Shown here: positions 1 through 7,622 of the stretch, piece after piece | How positions within the stretch are numbered: position 1 is the first letter of the stretch | How the letters are laid out: the number at the start of each line of letters is the position of its first letter | DNA from: an uncultured Holdemanella sp. | Lineage (GTDB): Bacteria > Bacillota_I > Bacilli_A > Erysipelotrichales > Erysipelotrichaceae | Reading direction: 5' to 3' | Assembly: GCF_934772795.1 (NCBI RefSeq) | Contig: NZ_CAKVMR010000012.1 | Span: forward strand, 1-43,597 | DNA: 43,597 nt | The notes under the pieces: generated by a model | What the model was told of the DNA's origin: nothing | Database searches by the model: none | Seen by the model: only the letters and a program-made list of their open reading frames with translations | Program-made: the position numbers and the translations under genes

Positions 1-50
1 ATTAAGTGATAGACCTTTTCGCAATCATTTAACGTCGCTTTTCGATACAT
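1..50 (-). CDS. Partial CDS, N-terminus of a probable GNAT acetyltransferase
   Basis: Reading the minus strand from 50, an ATG opens a frame of 16 codons with no stop before the window ends (MYRKATLNDCEKVYHL). A good Shine-Dalgarno, GGGAGGA, lies at 65-59, 8 nt before the ATG, and a TTGACA-16-TAAAAT promoter lies further upstream. The pattern M-x-R-K-A-T-x-x-D is typical of the first strand and helix of GNAT N-acetyltransferases, but too little is present to name a substrate, and another alpha/beta fold with a similar start cannot be excluded. The rest of the gene is outside the window. Confidence 0.6.
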   Translation of the reverse strand, partial: MYRKATLNDCEKVYHL

Positions 51-95
51 TCTATATATCCTCCCAAATTCCGATTTATCTATGAATTAGACATT

Positions 96-123
96 ATTTT
101 AATCTGCTTGATGGAATTGTCAA
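96..123 (-). promoter_or_regulatory. Promoter for the partial GNAT-like gene
   Basis: On the minus strand a perfect TTGACA (123-118) is followed after 16 nt by TAAAAT (101-96). It lies about 45 nt before the ATG at 50 and points away from the rest of the window. Confidence 0.6.
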
Positions 124-140
124 TTGAAAATTTTTATGTT

Positions 141-236
141 TTGTGTGTTTGTGTTAACACATGGGTTTGTAAAAAAGACTATTATATATGTAGAACTACT
201 ACAAGACAATTATTTGAAAATATGTTTTAGAAACAC
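141..236. repeat. Duplicated ~95 bp element, copy 1
   Basis: Positions 141-207 match 1456-1522 with only three mismatches (offset 1315) and no gaps. Similarity then decays to about 236 but keeps a small hairpin (TGTTT-TAG-AAACA here, GTGTT-CTGAA-AACAC in copy 2). The core contains a perfect 12-bp palindrome TGTGTTAACACA (150-161) and a TATTATATAT stretch. Unlike copy 2, this copy is not followed by a terminator. It may be an operator/promoter module, a structured leader or the scar of a duplication. I found no standard -35/-10 pair inside it. Confidence 0.8.
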
Positions 237-436
237 CCTTTTTCATTGACACAATCTTGTAAATAAAGTCTTAATATGAAAGTTAATTGTGTAGTCTTAT
301 ATTTAAATGGTGGAAAAATTAAGATAATAATAAGAAATCATATTTTAGGAGATGTGATAGCAATGGACACAGTTTATATGGTCATACTTATTTGATGTAA
401 AAAATAAAAGAAAAATAAAAAGAAAGGAAATATGTG

Positions 437-1036
437 ATGAAAAATAAAATATATTATGGCATTATTACTTTGATTTTGTGTATTAGTATTGTAAGCATGT
501 CGACTATTAGTTTATATGCGGCTTCTTACAACAAGAGAGCACAAGTGACAGGAAGCTATCTTTCAGTTTATGCGTATTCGTATTGGTATAACATAAGTGT
601 ACAACATAATAATGGTACAATCACTTATGCTAATGATATTAGTTTATATGGATCAAATTGCCAGCATTATGCTCTACAATATGGGTGTACAATCTCTCCA
701 AGTCAATCATCTAAGCTTGTTCATTCTGCCAATAATGCAATAACATATAATATTAATGTTGCTGTGTATGCTAACACAGCTCTAAGTACGCCAGTTTACG
801 TGGGCTCGTTGACAAACACAATCACAGCTGTTCCTACAAGAGCTCGGTCATTAGAAAATAATGAGTCAATTAACCCTGATGAATGGATTGTTTACTATGA
901 ACAAGGAAATGAGCTGTTTTTTGATATTCAAGAAGCTACAAAATTTGCAGCAGAGAATGGATTAAGTTTGATATATGTTATGCAAAAATCTGAGGAGTTA
1001 AGAAATAATGAGCATCTCAACATTGTATATCAATAA
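437..1036 (+). CDS. Predicted secreted protein of unknown function
   Basis: 199 residues if started at ATG 437, preferred over the GTG just before it because AAAGGAAA (422-429) sits 7 nt upstream. The N-terminus is a classical signal peptide: lysines, a hydrophobic core over about residues 8-28, and a probable cleavage after LYAAS or LYA. The exported part is rich in Ser, Thr, Asn and Tyr, with many aromatic residues in its first 50 positions and two cysteines (in SNCQHY and YGCTIS) that could form a disulphide. The last 60 residues are more acidic and helical. I do not recognise a family; a lactococcin 972-like exported peptide was considered but no motif supports it. The 3' end overlaps the next gene by 29 nt, so the two are probably co-expressed. 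Codon use is very AT-rich, unlike the housekeeping genes further right. Confidence 0.75.
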   Translation: MKNKIYYGIITLILCISIVSMSTISLYAASYNKRAQVTGSYLSVYAYSYWYNISVQHNNGTITYANDISLYGSNCQHYALQYGCTISPSQSSKLVHSANNAITYNINVAVYANTALSTPVYVGSLTNTITAVPTRARSLENNESINPDEWIVYYEQGNELFFDIQEATKFAAENGLSLIYVMQKSEELRNNEHLNIVYQ

Positions 1037-1409
1037 AATAGCTGACAGCATCCTTTTTGATGAGAAGAACAAAGAATTTACAATATGTGATGGTAGTTTA
1101 GGAACTTACAAATTTTGTGATGTTGTTAGAAGTCAAATAGTTTATGAACATGCTAAATATAAAGGTAAATCACCATTGTTTTCGCATAAAGTGTTAATTA
1201 GTACGTTTAATACGAGTATTTTTATTGAATTAAAAAAAGTGTATGTAGGTATTGAAATTGAACTATCAAATAAAGAAAAGGTATATGTATATATATCAAA
1301 AAATCCGGTCGTTCAACATAACTTTCAATTTGAAGAAGATTATAAAATCGCAAAACAGATAGATAAAAAGTTAAAAAGAATGGCTCATGAAAAAAACAGA
1401 TTGGATTAA
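1008..1409 (+). CDS. Small cytoplasmic protein of unknown function, coupled to the secreted protein
   Basis: 133 residues with no signal peptide or membrane segment. ATG 1008 is preceded by GAGGAG (992-997), 10 nt away and inside the upstream gene; the 29-nt overlap suggests translational coupling. The chain alternates short hydrophobic strands with charged turns for about 110 residues and ends in a lysine-rich helix (KQIDKKLKRM). A mostly-beta fold of PH-like type would fit, but that is only a guess from strand periodicity. With the gene before it, it forms a two-gene module lying exactly between the two copies of the duplicated element. Possible roles are an immunity or regulatory partner of the exported protein; nothing in the sequence decides this. 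Confidence 0.6.
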   Translation: MSISTLYINKIADSILFDEKNKEFTICDGSLGTYKFCDVVRSQIVYEHAKYKGKSPLFSHKVLISTFNTSIFIELKKVYVGIEIELSNKEKVYVYISKNPVVQHNFQFEEDYKIAKQIDKKLKRMAHEKNRLD

Positions 1410-1455
1410 CATATTAAAAGCGGTTAAGGCATGATTTATTCTTGTTTTTCTGTCT

Positions 1456-1553
1456 TTGTGTGTTTGTGTTAACACACTGGTTTGTAAAAAGGACTATTAT
1501 ATATGTAGAACTACTACAAGACTACTACTTGCAGATGTGTTCTGAAAACACTC
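1456..1553. repeat. Duplicated ~95 bp element, copy 2
   Basis: Second copy of the element at 141-236; the first 67 bases are 64/67 identical. It carries the same 12-bp palindrome (1465-1476). Here the element runs directly into a strong terminator hairpin (1545-1591) placed 47 nt before the primase-helicase start, so it may form the leader of that gene. Confidence 0.8.
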
Positions 1554-1591
1554 CTCTCCGTCTAATTAACGGAGTCTTGGGTGTTTTTTTT
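1545..1591 (+). terminator. Intrinsic terminator or attenuator before the primase-helicase gene
   Basis: A two-part stem: inner CTCCGT (1556-1561) with ACGGAG (1569-1574) around a 7-nt loop, outer AAAACACTC (1545-1553) with GGGTGTTTT (1579-1587), then a T-run. I see no promoter between this hairpin and the gene start at 1638, so the gene is either transcribed through it (attenuation) or the hairpin just ends the upstream two-gene unit and the promoter is unrecognised. Confidence 0.75.
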
Positions 1592-1637
1592 AATTGTGAA
1601 TTCAATTAAAATAGTATTGAAAAGAGTAGGTGGTTTT

Positions 1638-4574
1638 GTGAAACAAGCAAATGATAATTTGGCTATAATAAATGACTTACAAAAAGAGATTGAATGCTTG
1701 AAGAATATTTTGGATCGAGAAGGAATTTCTTATCAGAAAGAACTGGATCAATTAAAGAATTCTACAAATACAGAACCTTTTGAAACAAATCAAGGTAGTC
1801 GTATTGTTTTTCCAAATGAAATCACAAAAGATATGGCAAATCGATTTTTTGCACGTTTTTGGGGTCGTACAGACGTATACGCAAAAAGAGTAGAAAACAA
1901 GAAAACAAATAAGGCGGGATACTATCCACAATGTATTAATTTTTGGTCGGATGGGTGTGGCAAGAAATGGAATGCAGGATTTCGTTGCCAAGATTGTCAT
2001 TACCAAAAATATAAAGCTTTGACAATTGATAGTATTATGTCACATTTAAAAGGAAATGAAGTGATTGGTGTTTATCCAATGCATAAAGATAATACGTGTC
2101 GCTTTTTAGTGTTTGACTTTGATAATCATGATAAAGATGCAGGAAATGATTTTGCGAATATAGATGAGAGTTGGAAAGAAGAAGTCAATGCGATGCGTAC
2201 GATATGTCAAATGAATGGGATTGATCCATTGATTGAGCGTTCTAGATCTGGTAAAGGAGCGCATATTTGGGTTTTCTTTGATAAACCTATTTCATCTATC
2301 TTAGCAAGAAATTTTGGAAATGCCTTATTGGATAAAGGTGCTGAACAAGTAAATTTAAAATCGTTTAAATACTATGATCGAATGATACCTGCACAAGATA
2401 GTATGCCAAAAGGCGGTCTTGGAAATTTAATTGCTTTGCCGTTACAAGGACAAGCATTGAAAGATGGCAACAGTGCATTTATTGATGAAAATTGGAATGC
2501 CTATTCAAATCAATGGAATGTATTATGGTCTAAGCCTAAGCTTTCACAGTCGTTTGTTGAAGAAAAGATAAAAGAATGGCAAGGTAATCTAAATGATAAA
2601 CCTTGGGATTCTATTAAAGAATTTGAAAAGAATGAAGTGGATGGAAAAATGCATATCACTTTGTCAAATGGTATTTATGTGGATACTTCAAATTTAAGTG
2701 TATCTATTCAAAATAAAATTCGTAAATTGGCTAGAATTAGTAATCCAGTCTATTATAAAAATCAAGGTATGGGAATTTCTACTTTTGGCATGTATAAATA
2801 TATTTATCTTGGGGAAGATCACGATAGTGGATATATACAAATTCCTAGAGGTTGTTATGATACTTTAATGTCTTACAATAAGAATGCTAGGATTCAAATG
2901 GTGGTGGATGATAAAAGACAACAAGGGAAAAGTATTGATGTTACTTTTAAAGGTGAGTTAAAGCCAGAACAAGAAGTGGCTCTACATAAAATGATTGAGC
3001 ATGAAAATGGTATTTTGTTAGCAACTACAGCTTTTGGTAAGACAGTTCTTTGTGCAGATTTAATTGCGACAAAGAAAGTGAATACACTCATTTTGTTGGA
3101 GAGTTCATCCTTATTAGAACAATGGAAAGATAAGCTGCAGACATTTTTGGACATAAATGAAGAGTTACCTGAATATACAACGCCTAAAGGTTTGGTCAAA
3201 AAGAGAAAATCTTTGATAGGTACTTTGCAAGGTTCTCATGATTCTATGACAGGTATAATTGATATCGCAATGGCTGGTTCTATATGTAAAAAAGGAAAAT
3301 TTCATGAATTGTTGAATGAGTATGGCATGATCATTGTGGATGAATGTCATCATGCTGCATCAAATACAGAAAGTGCTGTTTTAAAGGAAATTAAAGCTAA
3401 ATATGTATATGGTGTTACAGCCGTTGATCGAACGGATCAATTAGATAAGATGAATTTTATGCTTATTGGTCCAATACGACATAAATATTCCGCAAAAGAA
3501 CAAGCAAAACAACAAGGGATTCCTCGTTTATTATATCCTCGGTTTACGCATGTGGTTGTACCAAGAGGAATGATGAAAGATGAAAAAAATCCAAATGAAG
3601 CATATTCAATATTACGAGATAATGATTTACGAGATCAAATGATTATACAAGATATAAAAGAATGTATAAAGAAAAAGCGTACGCCTGTGGTTCTGTCTAA
3701 ATATGTGAAACATTGTAAAAAGCTATATGAACAATTAGAGGGCGTGGCAGATTTTGTTTTCTTATTGATAGGAAGTCAATCAAAAAAGGAAAATAATCAT
3801 ATTGTTGAATTAATGAAAAGTGTGCCTGAAGATAAAACTATGATTTTAGTTGCGACAGGATCACTCGTTGGAGAAGGTTTTGACCTTGATCGATTGGATA
3901 CTTTGTTTCTCGCAATTCCCATGGCTAGTAGTAGTGTTATAGAACAATTTACCGGAAGAATTCATCGACTATATGATAAAAAAGATACAATGCTTGTATA
4001 TGATTATGTAGATGTTCATATTCCAATGTTTGATCGAATGTATGGAAAAAGATTAAAGGCCTACAAAGAATCAGGTTATGAATTAATTTCGGATACTAAC
4101 GGCATAAAAAGTGAATCGCAAATTTCTCAATCTATATATGATGCAAGTAATTATTATGATATGTATAGTCAAGACTTAATGTGCGCAAAGAAAAATATTG
4201 TTGTTTCCAGTCCTTCATTATCTGGTGATAAGATTGCAAATTTTACAAAATTAGTTAAAAATAAGATAGAAGATGGAGTGGAAGTAACCGTAGTTTCTTG
4301 GATGCCAGATAAAATTAGGTTTGGAAGTTCAAATTATAGAATGCAGTTGTTAGAAGAAATGAGACAATCTGGTTTTTATCTAAAATCAGCAGAAGATAAT
4401 TGCGAACATTTTGCGATTGTTGATCAGGAAATTGTATGGTATGGAAATATGAATTTGTTAGGTAAACAAGATGTAGAAGATCATATTATGCGTATTCAAA
4501 ATAAAGAAATCGCAAATGAACTTATGGAAATGACTTTTGGAAATAGTTTGTATAATTATTTGAATAACTTCTAG
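1638..4574 (+). CDS. Primase-helicase-PLD protein (AEP primase + SF2 helicase), TOTE-conflict-system type
   Basis: 978 residues from GTG 1638, chosen because AGGTGG (1628-1633) lies 4 nt upstream; the longer frame from 1581 would start inside the terminator. Order of parts: coiled coil (about 7-40); archaeo-eukaryotic primase domain (about 55-300) with a Cys-rich segment (QCINFWSDGC, RCQDC), hhhDhD motif (VFDFD, D160 and D162) and the GKGAHIWVF motif (H209); SF2 helicase with Walker A-like TTAFGKT (about 463-469), DECH box (568-571), GVTAVDRTDQ, and motif VI QFTGRIHR (770-777); C-terminal PLD-like domain ending in HFAIVDQEIVWYGN (from 924). In that last domain the usual HxK lysine is replaced by alanine. 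This domain order is known from families assigned to TOTE conflict systems and is thought to act on nucleic acid of invaders; here that role is inferred. It stands alone, without an obvious nuclease partner except its own PLD domain. A terminator overlaps its stop codon. Confidence 0.85.
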   Translation: MKQANDNLAIINDLQKEIECLKNILDREGISYQKELDQLKNSTNTEPFETNQGSRIVFPNEITKDMANRFFARFWGRTDVYAKRVENKKTNKAGYYPQCINFWSDGCGKKWNAGFRCQDCHYQKYKALTIDSIMSHLKGNEVIGVYPMHKDNTCRFLVFDFDNHDKDAGNDFANIDESWKEEVNAMRTICQMNGIDPLIERSRSGKGAHIWVFFDKPISSILARNFGNALLDKGAEQVNLKSFKYYDRMIPAQDSMPKGGLGNLIALPLQGQALKDGNSAFIDENWNAYSNQWNVLWSKPKLSQSFVEEKIKEWQGNLNDKPWDSIKEFEKNEVDGKMHITLSNGIYVDTSNLSVSIQNKIRKLARISNPVYYKNQGMGISTFGMYKYIYLGEDHDSGYIQIPRGCYDTLMSYNKNARIQMVVDDKRQQGKSIDVTFKGELKPEQEVALHKMIEHENGILLATTAFGKTVLCADLIATKKVNTLILLESSSLLEQWKDKLQTFLDINEELPEYTTPKGLVKKRKSLIGTLQGSHDSMTGIIDIAMAGSICKKGKFHELLNEYGMIIVDECHHAASNTESAVLKEIKAKYVYGVTAVDRTDQLDKMNFMLIGPIRHKYSAKEQAKQQGIPRLLYPRFTHVVVPRGMMKDEKNPNEAYSILRDNDLRDQMIIQDIKECIKKKRTPVVLSKYVKHCKKLYEQLEGVADFVFLLIGSQSKKENNHIVELMKSVPEDKTMILVATGSLVGEGFDLDRLDTLFLAIPMASSSVIEQFTGRIHRLYDKKDTMLVYDYVDVHIPMFDRMYGKRLKAYKESGYELISDTNGIKSESQISQSIYDASNYYDMYSQDLMCAKKNIVVSSPSLSGDKIANFTKLVKNKIEDGVEVTVVSWMPDKIRFGSSNYRMQLLEEMRQSGFYLKSAEDNCEHFAIVDQEIVWYGNMNLLGKQDVEDHIMRIQNKEIANELMEMTFGNSLYNYLNNF

Positions 4575-4597
4575 AAATTTTCCTAGAAGTTTTTCTA
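4566..4597 (+). terminator. Intrinsic terminator of the primase-helicase gene
   Basis: AACTTCTAG (4566-4574) pairs with CTAGAAGTT (4583-4591), followed by a T-rich tract. The stop codon TAG is the last triplet of the 5' arm. Confidence 0.85.
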
Positions 4598-4629
4598 TTT
4601 GTGATAAAATAATGGGCAGGTGATATTTG

Positions 4630-5397
4630 ATGAGTGAGAAAAGAGAAGGTTACCAGTTTGTTGGTTGGTATATAGATAAAGAGTGTACAAAAAGATTAAA
4701 TCCAGGTGGGGTACTTCCTCATTCTGTGACATTATATGATAAATGGATTCCTATTTGGTATCCCATTGAATATGATGTGGATGGTGGAGTTATGTCGCGT
4801 CGTAACCCTAGATACACATGTATTGAATCGGAAGAATTGTTGTTGTATCCGGCGTTTAAAAAGGGTGTTATGTTTGAGGGTTGGCAGCTTAATGGTGAAA
4901 TTATTACGAGTTTACCAGCAGGCATTCATGAACCAGTTATATTGACAGCTATTTATAAAGAGTGTCCTGTTATCCACTTTGAAACATGTGGTGGAGCCAA
5001 TTATATGGACGTATGTACGGATGAACATGGTTTATTGGGGGATTTAAAACCGCCAGTTCGCGTGGGATATACTTTTGATGGATGGTTTTGGGATTGCGAT
5101 TATCGCTGGCGTTATAACTTGGATGAACCGATTCATGAGTCTTGTACTTTATATGCCCATTGGCAAGTCAGTCAATATAAGATTACGTATGATTTGAATG
5201 GTGGACTAAGTAGTCGAAGAAATCCAAAGTCATATACGTATTTTTCGGATACGATTCATTTATTGCCGGCTACAAAGCCAGGTTATGAATTTGTGGGTTG
5301 GTTTGATGAAAGAGGAAATGAGTTGAATGTGATCAAAGAGCATTCAATGGGAAATAAGCATTTAATTGCACAGTTTAGAAAGAGGGAATTATATTAG
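4630..5397 (+). CDS. List_Bact_rpt (InlB B-repeat-like) protein without signal peptide
   Basis: 255 residues from ATG 4630, with AGGTGA (4618-4623) 6 nt upstream. It consists of four Listeria-Bacteroides repeats, the first lacking its N-terminal half. Each repeat has the hallmark GY-x-F-x-GW core followed by a strand such as LYDKW or LYAHW: GYQFVGWY (about 7-14), MFEGWQ (about 80), GYTFDGWFW (about 152) and GYEFVGWF (about 222). The next repeat begins with a strand of the type ITYDLNGG. This family is normally on secreted or wall-anchored adhesins, yet there is no signal peptide, membrane segment or LPXTG motif here, so as encoded the protein should be cytoplasmic. It may be a truncated descendant of a surface protein or an intracellular use of the fold. 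The stop lies 1 nt before the MATE start, so the two genes form one unit. Confidence 0.8.
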   Translation: MSEKREGYQFVGWYIDKECTKRLNPGGVLPHSVTLYDKWIPIWYPIEYDVDGGVMSRRNPRYTCIESEELLLYPAFKKGVMFEGWQLNGEIITSLPAGIHEPVILTAIYKECPVIHFETCGGANYMDVCTDEHGLLGDLKPPVRVGYTFDGWFWDCDYRWRYNLDEPIHESCTLYAHWQVSQYKITYDLNGGLSSRRNPKSYTYFSDTIHLLPATKPGYEFVGWFDERGNELNVIKEHSMGNKHLIAQFRKRELY

Positions 5398-5398
5398 T

Positions 5399-6775
5399 AT
5401 GCAAAATCCATTAGGATATGAAAAAGAGTCATCATTATTAAAGAAGTTTGCGATACCAAGTATTATTTCTATGCTTGTATCATCACTATACAACATTGTG
5501 GATCAAATCTTTATTGGTCAAGGTGTTGGTTTTTTAGGAAATGCTGCAACCAATGTAGCTTTTCCACTTACAACCATTGCGTTGGCAATCGCCTTATTGA
5601 TTGGAATTGGATCAGCAAGCTTATTTAGTTTATATCTAGGTGAAAAGAAGCCAGAACGATCAAGTAGTATTGCAGGCAATGGCATCAGCATATCTGTACT
5701 TTGTTCTGTGATTTATGTAGTATTGGTTTTGTTGTTTCTAGAACCATTATTAAAATCGTTTGGGGCTACAAGTACAATTATGCCTTTGGCACTTGAATAT
5801 ACACGAATTACAACTTTGGGTGTTCCATTTTTGATTACGACAAATGTGATCAGTAACTTGATTCGTGCGGATGGATCACCAAAATATTCAATGATATGTA
5901 TGGTTGCAGGAGCTATAGTCAATACAATATTAGATCCGTTATTTATCTTTGTCTTTCACATGGGTGTTGCTGGTGCTGCCATTGCCACTGTTGCAGGTCA
6001 AGTGATTTCGTTTGTGATTGCGGCTTGGTATATCAAGAGTTTTCAACATATTGAATTTGATAAGAGTAGCTTACGTATTTCTTTGAATGATACAAAGGAA
6101 ATGGCAACCATTGGTATGAGTGCTTCATTGAATCAGATTGCGATTTTATTTGTGCAAATCGTATTAAATAATTCATTGACATATTATGGTCAATTTACTA
6201 AGTTTGGTAGTAATATTCCTTTAGCTGCCTGTGGTATCGTTATGAAAACAAATGCGATATTATTAGCTATTATTATTGGAATTTCGCAAGGTATGCAGCC
6301 AATCATTGGATTTAATTATGGAGCGCAAAAATATGAGCGTGTTAAAAAAACATTTAAACTAGCTGTTGGTGCCAATTTGATTGTGTCTTTTATTGGTTGG
6401 GCTTTATTTCAATTCTGCACAAGTACTGTATTATCTATATTTGGATCAGGAGATGCGAATTATTTTGAATTTGCGACAATGTTTATGCGAATCTATCTAA
6501 TGCTAGTATGCATTGATGGTGTACAGATGCTATCATCAAGTTTCTTTGCGTCCATTAAAAAAGCATATTTAGGTATGTTTTTGTCTATGACACGACAAGT
6601 ATTATTTTTGATTCCACTCGTTTTGATCTTACCTAAGTTTTTTGGCTTGAATGGAATTCTATATGCAGCTCCAATTGCGGATTTTGTAGCATTTGTAGTA
6701 TCTGTTATTTGTATATTAGCTGAATTTAAGAAGTTAAATGAATTAGAAAAAAGTATGAAAGTAGACTCTCTTTAA
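5399..6775 (+). CDS. MATE-family multidrug/Na+ efflux transporter
   Basis: 458 residues from ATG 5399, which follows the previous stop by one base; the longer TTG-initiated frame from 5366 would overlap that gene. A weak purine-rich site (AGAGGGAA, 5381-5388) is upstream. The protein has about 12 hydrophobic segments in two homologous halves. Recognisable MATE features are the start SLLKKFAIPSIISMLVSSLYNIVDQIFIG, given here only as the region around residues 11-42, and the second-half counterpart after PIIGFNYGAQ (about 315). MATE proteins export cationic drugs in exchange for Na+ or H+; the substrate cannot be told from sequence. Context (accessory region, repeat protein upstream) gives no further hint. 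Confidence 0.9.
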   Translation: MQNPLGYEKESSLLKKFAIPSIISMLVSSLYNIVDQIFIGQGVGFLGNAATNVAFPLTTIALAIALLIGIGSASLFSLYLGEKKPERSSSIAGNGISISVLCSVIYVVLVLLFLEPLLKSFGATSTIMPLALEYTRITTLGVPFLITTNVISNLIRADGSPKYSMICMVAGAIVNTILDPLFIFVFHMGVAGAAIATVAGQVISFVIAAWYIKSFQHIEFDKSSLRISLNDTKEMATIGMSASLNQIAILFVQIVLNNSLTYYGQFTKFGSNIPLAACGIVMKTNAILLAIIIGISQGMQPIIGFNYGAQKYERVKKTFKLAVGANLIVSFIGWALFQFCTSTVLSIFGSGDANYFEFATMFMRIYLMLVCIDGVQMLSSSFFASIKKAYLGMFLSMTRQVLFLIPLVLILPKFFGLNGILYAAPIADFVAFVVSVICILAEFKKLNELEKSMKVDSL

Positions 6776-6790
6776 TAGGAGAGTTTTTTT
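6765..6790 (+). terminator. Intrinsic terminator of the MATE unit
   Basis: ACTCTC (6765-6770) pairs with GAGAGT (6779-6784), followed by seven T. The stop codon TAA lies in the loop. Confidence 0.85.
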
Positions 6791-6836
6791 CTTGAAATGA
6801 CATTCTTTGAATTCTGTATTTTAAAAAGGCGTAGAA

Positions 6837-6865
6837 TTGATTATTGTCGATATTTATGGTAGAAT
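6837..6865 (+). promoter_or_regulatory. Promoter of the DUF3196-tig unit
   Basis: TTGATT (6837-6842), 17 nt, TAGAAT (6860-6865), with an extended TGG just before the -10. It lies 25 nt before the GTG start at 6891. Confidence 0.75.
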
Positions 6866-6890
6866 ACTAATGTTTCGCATGGAGGTATAA

Positions 6891-7622
6891 GTGAACGCAT
6901 ATTATCATTCTTTAATTGAAGAAATAAAAAAAGAGATAGATGAAAAAAGTTATGCCCAGGCGTACGAATTGATTTGTCAGGAACTGAATATGCCTTATGT
7001 TCCAGAAGATGCATTGGAGTTATTGGAATATTATAAGTCTGAATGTAAACCTTATTTGGAACAAAAGAGTAAGAGTATGGATTTCAGTAAGTTACAGGAT
7101 TATGTTCATGGTACTCTAGAACAGAAAATCTATGCGATTTCTATTCTAGAAAACATGAATTTGAGAATGTGTCATGATGAAGTTCAGGAATTACTGGATT
7201 CAGATTTACCTGATGAATATAAGGGTACATTGATTGAAGCTTTAATGGAGCAGAAAATTGATGATCCGTTTGATTTGATAAAATCCGGGTTGAACATTAC
7301 GTTTATACCAAGTGCTATTTTACCTATGGAGCAAGATCAGTCAATCAATGAGGCTAGCTCATTATTTGAAAGTTGGTTTACAAATGAGGATCCTACTATG
7401 ATTCAATTTTGTATGTCACTTTTGATGCAGTTAGTTTTATATGAAAGACCATTTGATCAAGAAGACAAAGATCCTTACCAGCTTGCGAAAGGTATCACAA
7501 GACTTGTGTATGATGCAATGCAGAAATCCGATGAATGGCCTGGTTTTGTCAAGAAACAAGGTCTTGAAAAAATTGAGGATATTGAGTTATCCATTGAAAA
7601 GCGAGGAGAAAACAATGACTAG
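6891..7622 (+). CDS. DUF3196-like helical protein upstream of trigger factor
   Basis: 243 residues starting at GTG 6891 with GGAGGT 4 nt upstream. All-helical and acidic, without membrane segments. The opening YYHSLIEEIKKEIDEKSYAQ and the following ELNMPYVPEDALELLEYY (about 28-47) resemble the DUF3196 family seen in Mollicutes and Erysipelotrichia; I recall this family from memory and have not searched it. The fold looks like paired helical repeats of TPR type, so a binding or scaffold role is plausible, but no activity is known to me. Its last 8 nt overlap the trigger factor start (ATGACTAG), pointing to translational coupling with a ribosome-bound chaperone. Confidence 0.7.
   Translation: MNAYYHSLIEEIKKEIDEKSYAQAYELICQELNMPYVPEDALELLEYYKSECKPYLEQKSKSMDFSKLQDYVHGTLEQKIYAISILENMNLRMCHDEVQELLDSDLPDEYKGTLIEALMEQKIDDPFDLIKSGLNITFIPSAILPMEQDQSINEASSLFESWFTNEDPTMIQFCMSLLMQLVLYERPFDQEDKDPYQLAKGITRLVYDAMQKSDEWPGFVKKQGLEKIEDIELSIEKRGENND

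Larger units (their letters stand above)
51..436. other. Intergenic region with the left repeat copy
   Basis: This 386-base gap contains the minus-strand promoter (96-123), the first copy of the duplicated element (141-236) and about 200 bases of very AT-rich sequence before the secreted-protein gene. A perfect TTGACA at 246-251 has no good -10 at 16-18 nt (closest CTTAAT at 270). An AGGAG at 347-351 precedes only a 10-codon frame (ATG 363 to TGA). I see no RNA gene and no confident promoter for the gene at 437. Confidence 0.5.

Noticed and set aside
246..275. TTGACA as promoter of the secreted-protein gene
   Set aside because: No acceptable -10 at 16-18 nt and the gene starts 160 nt further on.
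1581..1637. Longer start (GTG 1581) for the primase-helicase gene
   Set aside because: The codon is inside a terminator stem with no ribosome site; GTG 1638 has AGGTGG at 4 nt.
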